64,000 nucleotides of DNA, from positions 83,074,368-83,138,367 of the forward strand of contig NC_058337.1 in NCBI RefSeq assembly GCF_905475395.1, written 5' to 3'. The notes beneath the pieces are model-generated. The model was not told the origin of the DNA. It saw only the letters and a program-made list of their open reading frames with translations, and ran no database searches. A program made the translations under genes and the position numbers. Shown here in pieces: positions 54,794-64,000 of this stretch. This stretch comes from Chrysoperla carnea (lineage: Eukaryota; Arthropoda; Insecta; Neuroptera; Chrysopidae). Position 1 is the first letter of the stretch. Each line of letters opens with the position of its first letter.

Positions 54794-55438
54794 GGATGTA
54801 TGAGCATGGTAGTGGGGGCACAAATTTAAAAATAGATATTTTCAATTTTGATGATAAATTTATATTATTACTTGACGATATAAGACGAAAAGTAAGAATA
54901 AAATTTAAAATTTTTCGATATCTGGCTTAATTTTCAAAATATCGAAAATTGAAAATTTTAATTATTTAGCTTTCGACATTTCGAAAACCAAGACACATAT
55001 CGAAAAATTTTATTCTTATTTTTCGTCTACATTCATGAAGTTATAACAAAATTCATCATCAAAGTTGAAAAGAAGATAAAAATAATTTCAACCCTTAATC
55101 TACCCTGCTCTTACATCCCTTATATGGACGGTGACACTTAGTTTTTTTCTTTTCTAATTCATTGCTAATATGTTTACTTTCTATTAAAAAGTTTTTTTTT
55201 TTAAATTTGTTTTCATTCATTCCAAATGAAAATTATCAAAAACTTCCAAAATATGTCGTTTTTTGAGATTCCTCCAATACAGCCAATGCATTTTATATCG
55301 ATTTTTAATTACTTTTTTCTTAAAAATTTGCACGGATACCTAAGCTGAAATTTTAACCACATATTCTTTGAGTAAAAGACTACCTACAAATAAATTTTGA
55401 GCCTTTAAATCAAACATTGTTGTCATACTCATACATCC
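54794..55438. mobile_element. TTAA-flanked element with foldback left half
   Basis: TTAA at 54790-54793 and at 55439-55442 flank termini GGATGTATGAGCATG and CATACTCATACATCC, which are inverted copies. Inside, 54794-55118 is itself a foldback: GGATGTATGAGCATGGTAG pairs with CTACCCTGCTCTTACATCC at 55100-55118, and the arms continue through AGACGAAAAGTAAGAATAAA and its near complement. The TTAA target is used by piggyBac-type transposases; the family is otherwise unrecognised. Confidence 0.6.
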
Positions 55439-55499
55439 TTAAGTTAGGAATACACATGTTATACAAATAATACAAAATAACGGCTATGAATCTTAAAAA

Positions 55500-55800
55500 T
55501 GTTTGTTACCTCAGAACTTTTGACTGGGTGGACCGATTTTGATGATTATTTATCTATTTGAAAGCTGGTGCTTCCCGTGTGATCTCATTTCATTTTAGTC
55601 CCGTTCAATGGCATCCATGTGAAAAATATATAAGTCTTAAATTTGCATTAAGTATGTGCGCGAAAAATGGACGAATAACTTTGGACGCGTATCACGTCTA
55701 CCGATTTCGATGATTATTTTTCTTAGTGACAAATTAGTTAGTGTACTTCAGATTCACTAAAAATCATAAAATAACAAAAAAAAAAAAAAAAACGACTTAA
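55500..55800 (+). repeat. Transposon-derived fragment ending in poly(A)
   Basis: Contains ACTGGGTGGACCGATTTTGA, GAAAGCTGGTGCTTCCCGTG and GGCATCCATGTGAAAA, phrases of a repeat widespread in insect genomes as far as I recall. It also carries a second CTACCGATTTCGATGATTAT block and ends in an A-run near 55777-55794. Class not determined. Confidence 0.4.
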
Positions 55801-55978
55801 AAAATAACAGTTCAAAAAAAAAATTAATATGCACTATAAAGTAAAAAATAAGGAATTCCTTATCTTAAAATATCGCCATGTGTCAGAAAAATAGGCTAGA
55901 GAAAATAAAATACTGATTTACATTTGCTAACTCGACCTTATAATTACTTTTTGTTCGAGATTTTTGGATTTTATATAA

Positions 55979-58900
55979 TTAATTTTCAATTTCGTTATCC
56001 ATATTTTGCAATATCGCAAACATTGAATATGCTGATTTCACAATCTATAAAAAACATAAAAACCAAAGATAAATTTGAAATAAATTGCTGGTGAAAATGC
56101 TTCTTTACCTGTATAAAGGTATCTAAACGAACTGGTATTAAATTTCCGGCGTTTATATTTATCGGACGTCTAGATCGATCCATAATTATGCAAAGGGTTT
56201 GTCGAATTTTTTTGCTACATTTATCCCATTCTAACATGTATACTGAATGTATTAATTGTGTGCTCTAAAAATGAAGTAATGCCAATGAACCAAGTAATAA
56301 TAATCAAAATAGGATTGGAATAGCATAATTACCTTGTAGAAAACTTTATTACCAAACCAACAATATAGATATATTTGGGAAAGTATTACTATTTGGAACG
56401 GCAGTAAGCCAAACAATTTTGGATCTGTTATTGATTGAATCTAAAAAATTTCAAAATATTATTTTTTTGAAAATATTTTAAATATTTATTAGCTTAATTG
56501 GACCTTTCTTAGTACCTCCATCAAATATTAGCCCTAAATATGGGGGGGACCCACGTAGGGCAGACGGTCAGATTAGTAAAAACAAAATTGCGATAGGTGA
56601 ATTAACTCGAGAGCGTCAGATTAATATATGGTAGGTTAATTACATGCTAAAAAATGTAAAAGACCTCGCACAAATTAGATGTAATTTGCATTTCGTTCAA
56701 ACTTTTTCAAATTTTGGGAAATGATAGTTCCTGTAGTCACAAATCATGAAAATGACAGGATTTCATGTTATAGCTAAATTGAAGTTGGAAAATGTACTCA
56801 TTTGTATAATATTTGCCTATGTGTGTATAGGCAAATACATATACAGATATGTACAGCTACATGCATATGTTTTTTAATGTTAGGATGTCGTTTATTAATT
56901 CTTGTTTTTTTGAAGAATATGTTACGAAATTCAAAGAATTAGAATAGGAGGCAGTGTTAAATGTTCAGTGAATCAATGATCAATATTTTCAGCTAAATAT
57001 ATACGTAGATGATTTTTGATAATTAAATTACAATAATTTTTTTAAACAAATGGTCACAAGTCATGAAAATGTACTCATTTTTATGACTTGTGACCATGAG
57101 AACTTTTATTCAGAATGACTTTAACTATCATTTCCCAAAATTTGAAAAATATTGTCCGAAATGTAGATTACATCTAATTTGTGCGAGGTCTTATTTTCAA
57201 TAATATGAAAATTTTTTGATCACGCTCGAGTTACTACGGGTAACAAACTTTGCAAGCATCCCATTTTTTTGCGGCTCGCTTCAATCGGCAGATTATTGGA
57301 ATGTACATTTTTTAGCATGTAAATAACCCACCATATCTTAATATGACGCGCTCGAGTTAATTCAAATATCGCAATTTCGTTTTTACTTATCTGATCGTCT
57401 GCCCTACGCGCGTCCCGTCATATTTAGGGCTGATATTTGGTGGAGGTACTGAGGAAGGTCCAAGGAACCTCCCATATCTTAATCTGACGCGCTCGAATTT
57501 CTACAAAAATTTATAAATTTTTGTACCGTTAATTTTAATCTACTACTTACTTTTACAAATTCGTTATTAGTAAGTTTTTATGATTATTTTAAATTTAACT
57601 ATTCTCAAAGATACAATATCACAAAAAATTTTAAAAACAACAAATAACAATCTCTACAAGCTCTAGACAAAAAAAACCTCTGCACAGACCTTTGAAAGGA
57701 GAAAAGTGTTGACACAAAGCACAAGAATACTTCCTGAAAATTGAGCTAGTAATGCATATTTGAAAGTATTTTCAAAATCCTTTAAAAAACTGAAAAAAAT
57801 AATAATTTTAATTAATCGCAATAATTACTTGCTAAGGTCCCATAGTTTTTGTTTTTTTTTTTTTTTTGGGTGGGAATTTCGAACTATATGATAAATCTGA
57901 GTGAATATTTTTGTTCATTCATGTCCACTTTTTTCTTTTAACGAATTCTTCCCACTAACAAAACCCGATATAAATTGATTTGCCTTTCTCTTTTTATCGG
58001 AAACTAATGAAAAAAAAAAACTCCTTTGAGATGTATGACTCTAACAAGCTCATGGTGTTATAAATTAATAGTTTGAATTTTTGCTACAAACTTACGAAAA
58101 TAATAAATTATGATGTTTTATACACTTAACAATTTCGGTATATATATCTTTATCCAATTCTGGATCAAATATTTCAATTGCTCTAAGATTGGAATTCCTC
58201 AGTTTCTTTTTTAAGGTGACTTGATAAATATTCTGAAATGTATCAGATAAAACATCATATTGACTACAAGCAATTGCCAATAAACTGGCAATCGAAAGGT
58301 CTATTGATGAATTAAAATATCCAATAATTGGAACACCTTAAAAAGGAAAAAATTTGACTATTATAGTTATCAAAAGGTAATTTAATATAATCATTACTTA
58401 TAGCCTGCCAAATGTAAGTTATTTCAAAAACTGGTGAATGCTCTGTTTTAAATGGAAACCATCCTGGATAGGGCAAAGCATGCACGTGTTGTAAAATAGG
58501 TGTTAATGCTAACAAAGTACAACAGAATGTAACACCAGAAAAATATCCATATGTAATTTTTTTAATACCAGATACATTTTTTGTAATTAAATTTTGCTGA
58601 TCTTTTGTATATGCGTTGAATAAATCTGATTCAAGTGTTTCTAGCATACGCGCCATCTAAAAAGCATACTTTCTAAAAATTTTAATAAGTATATAAGCTA
58701 TTAAAAGCTTTATTTCCATTCATTATCCTATTCAGGCACTATAAATTTTATCATTCAAAATTTCAAATAGTATGGATTGCTTACTAAATTCGTATTGTAC
58801 AGCAGAAAAAATGACTTAGCTAAGCAAGCTGTTTGTTCAACAAGCATGTTTAGACTATCTGCAATAATATTTGGATCATCCACCAGAAAAATATTTACGA

Positions 58901-59033
58901 ATTGTGATATAATGAAAGCGTATCCAAAGAAAACTTGTATAAATATTCCATAACACCAATATATGTTACGCCATTCGGAATTTTTTGGTGGCAAACCTCC
59001 TAAATGTTTCATTACAAATATTGTTAGCCACAT
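55979..59033 (-). CDS. Odorant receptor (7tm_6 family), seven exons, complete
   Basis: An insect olfactory receptor, a ligand-gated channel subunit expected to work with Orco in the dendrites of sensory neurons. Exons: 58785-59033, 58398-58656, 58096-58336, 57690-57789, 56333-56440, 56109-56264, 55979-56044. Total is 1179 nt, 392 aa, in the usual range, with phases closing at every junction and canonical splice sites. Landmarks: N-terminal MKHLGGLPPK; LPYPGWFPF before the second extracellular loop; a hydrophobic ISRVLC-like helix (QFSGSILVLCVNTFLLSK); QIYLYCWFGNKV; LEWDKCSKKIRQTL; RRPININAGNLIPVRLDTF; and the C-terminal SAYSMFAIL that stands for the family's SYSYFTLL motif. The first ATG is preceded by an in-frame stop, which sets the start. 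No disabling change is seen. The ligand cannot be told. Introns are short (61-306 bases) except intron 4, which holds a foldback element. Confidence 0.9.
56498..57463. mobile_element. Large foldback element in an odorant receptor intron
   Basis: The left arm starts TTGGACCTTTCTTAGTACCT and the right arm ends with the complement (AGGTACTGAGGAAGGTCCAA). Matched inner blocks include CATCAAATATTAGCCCTAAA, GGGCAGACGGTCAGATTAGT, TTTTTAGCATGT and GACCTCGCACAAATTAGATG, each with its inverted partner, so each arm is about 250-350 bp. It fills most of the fourth intron of the receptor gene. Just outside the right end (57468-57495) a piece of the right arm (CATATCTTAATCTGACGCGC) is repeated. Confidence 0.7.
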
Positions 59034-59850
59034 ACTGTTTTTAATTTCAGATTTTTTTGGTTTTCCTGGAATAAACTATCTTATAGTGAAAATTCTATAA
59101 AAGTCTGTGTTACTAAAATGAGGCGAAATGTGCGATTGTAACATGATATTCGCTCGCATACATTTAATAGGGACTATCAAAGAATTCATTAACAGAGCAA
59201 AGACGAAAAAACGGAGCTGTTTCGAAAAATTAAAAATTAATTATTTGATATGTTATTCCCATGGTTCTTTACGAGTTTCCTCACACTTGAGCTAAAAAAA
59301 CCCCTTGTAAGCGCTCTTTAAATTAGATCCGAGTAAAAAAGTAACAATAATAAGTCACTATCTTACGGTCTATTATGGTTTACGAAAGGTAGATATTGTG
59401 TTTATAAAATATTTTTCAAAAAAAGACTATTTTGAATTCTCAACATTTATTCTTTTTGAGATATGTTAAACAAAAAGTTATAGTGTTTTGCCTATAAAAT
59501 TCTAAAAATTACGTTTGGATCAATATATTTTACCTTCAACAACTACCATTTTCGAAATTATATAGACACACTTATTTGTAAATTTTAAATGTTTTTTAAA
59601 TAAGTTATAATCGAACTTTGTTTTGTTCGAATCCAGACATAGAAATGTGACTAAATTTTATAATAAATTAGGAGAAAAAAAAATGAGTACCTATTAATTA
59701 CAATATTTTTAGAAAATCAAAGTAAAATCGTCAATTATATTAATATCTAAGTAATTAATATTTAATTTTTTTATACCTAAGTACAGGATTTAATAATAAA
59801 AACAAGAACCGTTTTAGGTTGAATATGTTTCAATCTTTTATCTAGAACAT

Positions 59851-60042
<192 letters not shown>

Positions 60043-63000
60043 GAAAGTAGAACTCAGAACGGACAAATAAAAAAAGTAATTCCGCTACAAGGGTAAAATT
60101 TGATTGGCTTTATATACTAAATATTGGTGTGACCGACTTTTCTTCCACGATAAGAGCTGTCACACCAAATTTTCCTGAAAATAGATGAAATTTGCAATAA
60201 AATAGTCTCCTACAAATTAATTGCCATGAAAGTGCAAAATACTTGTGATTGTTAAAAATATAAAAATTTAGAAAAAATATTTGTACCAGGATAAATTCCG
60301 GCACACTTAGCCCATATTGTACCTATAGATAAAAAGTATTGATTCATATGCGAAATTTCGAAATCCCTGTAAGTGTGGTTTTACTATTACCGGCTCCCGG
60401 GCTATTATATATATAAAATGTACTTCGATGTTTAGACTGCCCCTACACACTTCATTAACCCGCACTTTATTATTTAAAAGTATTAAATTATACTGTTCAT
60501 AGAAATTTATAAAAAATTACCCAATTAAGTTATTCAAATATTCTGTTTATCTATTTTTTTTAGTTTTCGATATATTTTAATAAATAATATTGGAACAATT
60601 TATGTAAGTAAAATAATAAAATTCGTATGCATATACCTATAATTATTTAATAGGTAAATATTAATCTAGTCATTTGTTGCTCAAAAAGGAGGTTACCTGG
60701 AAAGATTTTGGGGATTTTAGGGATTTTATTGATTTCAATGTACCTACTTTTTACGAAGTTCTACTTTGTTACCTCGTATCTTTGCGTCTTGCGCACCCCA
60801 TATTGGAAAAGTACCCCCTTAAACAGTTTTATAACAATACTTATCTCTATTCTACCTTATTTTATTGTAAAGCTGAGAACGTGTTGCTTTGTTGGCGAGT
60901 TCCGTCTACCTCTTGGGCGAAACTTCTGCCGACATAGCTGAATAAAGTATATTATCCTGAATCATCAGTTGACATTGTCGCTTGCATTTTTAGAGCCATA
61001 GATTCTAAGGAATTAAACTGTTTTATCTGTCAAAACTCATTGCAAAGAAGTGAAGTGATTGAAATGAATGAAAAAGGGTTGGAAACTTTTCGTCAGTCAA
61101 ATATTCAAAGAAAGGGCAAAGAAAATAAACTTTTGGAGGGGCTGAGATCGTTCACGATGTATCGCGATATAATAATGAGAAATTAATCGCTGCATCTAGA
61201 GAAAGCGATGTCACGGTTTCTCACCAAAAATGCGATCAATGTTCCCAACATTCTCATTTAGAGTTCATTGCGTTCTTCTGAGAGTGGGCAGAGTTTATAG
61301 CGAAACAAAAACAGATGCACTTGTGCAATCGTAATGTTATGTATAGCGAGCGATTGTTGAGCGTCTCGATTATGTTGATTTTGCTTTGCTGCTTCTCACA
61401 AAAATTGATTTTGTTAAAAATAGATTTACATTAAACAGTCTATATTATAATTGATTGTCTACGGTCTCAACCACACATTTCGTTTAGAAGAATCTAATCA
61501 ATTCATTCCCAAAATATTTTAGTAATCAAAAGCCCTTTGTGAAGCTTCAGCATTTCTCGCGGTCTAAATGACTGTGCATAAAAATTCTCAATAGCACATT
61601 TTTTTATCTCATAATCGTTTATGATTGATTTCCGTAATTAATGGTCGTCAGGTGTATTCAAAAGATATTTTATATTTATATATAATAGTAAACAGTTTTA
61701 CAGGTAGGTTTATATGTTTGCATTTAAATTACTAATTAAATATTAAAAATTTATAAAAAAAATCTTGTTTACTGCAATAATGAGTAATAAGATATTAAGA
61801 AAAATAAACTTTATTATCTGTGACAAATACTATTTTTTATTTAATTTTTTATATTGAAGTTTATCTGAACTTTGATTAATGAATCTTTCATATTCATGGT
61901 TTATAATAATTCAAGAAATCATTTTTGATAACTGTAGGATTATAATGCAAAAATGAAAAATATGATAAACTCCCAACACGGATGAAAAACATTAAATAAT
62001 TAATAATAACAAACAATATGCAAAAAATAAAGATCATTAATGAATTAGAAATTTTTATATTTCTTTTAATTAAAATTTCTTAAAAATATAGATGGCTCAT
62101 AAAATTTGCTCATTGAGCCTACTGATGAATCGAAAAATGAGAACGGAATAAATTTTATTCAATTTCAGTTTTAGATCATCAGTGAAAGTTTTAATGTGTG
62201 GATTTTATCTTCGAATAAAAAATGATCAATTGCGAGTTTAACTCGCATGGAAAGGATTCAGCCATGAATCATCTCATAATCATTTAAAATATGACCTAAA
62301 TTTGTTTGGAATGACAAAAGAAGTGGTATGGTACTACAATGTAATAGTAAATTGCTACATATGATGTATATGTTTTTGAATTGTGCCTTGCTGTACAAGT
62401 CGCCGAATAGACTCAGAGAAAATAAGCTTTTAGACAGTCAGATAGGTAGACATAAGAGTGATCATATCCTTTTTTCATGTGGTGGAACCCTAAAAACGAG
62501 AAAACATTTTATATTTGTAAAGGAGTTGCGCTTTATTTATCGAGTTTTCAGTTTTAGTTGTTGGTACTTCTAACGACTATTAACAAAGCACATATATGCA
62601 TTTTAGAGGTTTGTTCAGGAAAAAAAAGATTCTTCCTCGAATTATTCCGTTTTTCTATATTCAGTACTGAAATTTTAAACCTCCGTTATCAAGACAAGAT
62701 ATGCTAAATTCAATTAATTGACTTTTCAAACTTTTAAGTTATTCGAAAAATTCTTCACAAGAGTGCAAGACGAAGAGATCGCAGTTTCAATCGCAAATAA
62801 CACAAAAATAATAAATGGACTCTTTGATAAAACTTTATTATGCATTTTTGCTTAGAATTCATCACTCTCGATATTTTCGTGTAGTTTAGATTTTCACAAT
62901 TTCAATTTTCCAGAAATGGTGCTAAATGCTTAGAAATGTTCCCTATCTTTGAATATAGAAGTTCTATTGTTAATGAACAAATCCAATATCGATCCGATCT

Positions 63001-63655
63001 GTCGTTCTACTCGTTGCATACTTCCCTACATTTTTATATTGAGTAAAAGTATTTATTATTACCTAATGAAACGATTATCGATTTAGATGAATACCGATTA
63101 TTCGGCCATAGCTCTGGTCGAAAGATGTATGCATTAAGTTGTTCGTATATCTAAAATAGAATAATCTTGAATTGTTTTAAATACTTGAATTGTATTAAAT
63201 AATATTGAAAAGTGATATTAAAAAAATAGTCAAAACTATTTACCGACCCGTTAAAAATTTTTAAATATTTGATAAATTTATCAAATTTTAGAATATACAA
63301 AATTATCTATTTGTTTACAATTATTGAAAATATTTGCTTTAAATTATTCAATAATTCACAATATCATTTTCTTGTTGTTAATTTAAATAAACAAATATTA
63401 TACATGCTATTAATTATTCAGTAATAATATTTATAGTTACTTCATTTTAATTCAAAATCAAGGTTACTTATAATAAATATCAAATAAAAGTAATATTATG
63501 TTTATACACATAGGTATACATTAATTATTTAAGGATTATAGGTACTTTTATGTGTCTAGATCTAGAAAAAGTTGATAAGAAGATCTAGAAGCAGTTGAAA
63601 ATAAGTCCATTTATAATTTACTTCACTTGAAAGCTTGACTGTCTTAAAGTTGAAT

Positions 63656-64000
63656 TTTTTATACCCTATATACATATATCAAGGTCTACTAAGTTTAGTC
63701 TCAAGTTTGTAATGTCTAAAATATTGATGCTAAGAACAAAACTTTGGAATAGGTGTTCTTAAAATCACCTTATTAGTCTATTTCCGGTTGTCCGCCTGTC
63801 TGTGAACACGATAACTCAAAAACGAAAAGAGATATCAAGCTGATTTTGATATTTTGTTATAGCGTGCTCAGGACGTAAATAGTGAAGCTAAGTTCGTAAA
63901 TGAGCAATACAGGTTAATTGGGCCTTGAATCCGTAGGATCCATCTTGGAACAAAAGTTTAAATGTAAAAAATGTCCATTTCCTCCAAAACTATAAAAGAA
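63656..64000 (-). repeat. ~540-bp interspersed repeat, copy H (cut by window end)
   Basis: The 3' part of the family on the minus strand, from TTATACCCTATATACATATA through AAGTTTAGTCTCAAGTTTGT, CGATAACTCAAAAACGAAAA and GTAAATGAGCAATACAGGTT to the edge of the window. Confidence 0.75.

Larger units (their letters stand above)
49054..55978. other. hnRNP 3' UTR and intergenic region
   Basis: The first ~1.7 kb downstream of the stop is very AT-rich and carries several AATAAA signals (for example 50772), consistent with a long 3' UTR. A good donor (AAGTACGTAC, 49075-49084) and acceptor (TTAACTCTTTAG, 49234-49245) may define a 3' UTR intron. From about 50.9 to 53.9 kb nothing is recognisable. Then come a possible receptor-like exon (54273-54536), a TTAA-flanked foldback element (54794-55438) and a transposon fragment (about 55500-55800). 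Confidence 0.5.

Noticed and set aside
60674-60941. Two overlapping ORFs of 87 and 77 codons
   Set aside because: No recognisable domain, frames overlap, and no splice or promoter context; a decayed element or chance is more likely.

Overview
The window is AT-rich nuclear DNA of an insect. It has spliced genes with GT-AG introns, a cuticular protein with a Rebers-Riddiford chitin-binding domain, an insect-type seven-transmembrane odorant receptor, and an hnRNP A/B protein closest to the insect Hrb87F/Hrb98DE group. The order cannot be fixed from sequence alone. The hnRNP paralogue differs clearly from the Drosophila proteins as I know them, and a short CCTAA-type tract near 20.2 kb is of the TTAGG type that flies have lost; both are weak hints towards a non-drosophilid insect. 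Most of the window is non-coding and dense in decayed transposable elements.

Layout. 1-17.07 kb: intergenic, with a tRNA-derived SINE flanked by a perfect 15-bp target duplication, a second SINE-like unit, several foldback (MITE-like) elements and three copies of a ~540-bp repeat family. 17.20-27.55 kb (+): a cuticular RR protein of 342 aa made of an 8-codon signal exon and one large exon, separated by a 9.3-kb intron full of repeats; the intron includes an unusual 1.8-kb element with about a dozen copies of a CCCGGAATTATG-like motif in both orientations. 30.29-37.07 kb (-): a four-exon gene for a 224-aa secreted, Gly/Ser-rich protein with two basic cleavage-like sites, which I do not recognise. 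37.2-45.0 kb: intergenic, with repeats. 45.08-49.05 kb (+): hnRNP A/B with two RRMs, a Gly-rich tail and a PY-type nuclear localisation signal. 49.05-55.98 kb: 3' UTR and intergenic sequence with an isolated possible receptor transmembrane exon. 55.98-59.03 kb (-): a complete seven-exon odorant receptor of 392 aa. 59.03-64 kb: repeats, including a long TA tract flanked by direct repeats, and no supported gene.

The four genes are unrelated in function (cuticle, secreted protein of unknown role, RNA processing, olfaction), so there is no operon-like or pathway logic. The cuticular and secreted-protein genes are convergent, the secreted-protein and hnRNP genes divergent, and the hnRNP and receptor genes convergent. 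All four reading frames close exactly across the proposed splice sites, which is the main support for the exon models. I found no convincing new molecular system. The most unusual structures are the motif-array element at 24.1-25.9 kb, the ~540-bp repeat family, and the high density of foldback elements.
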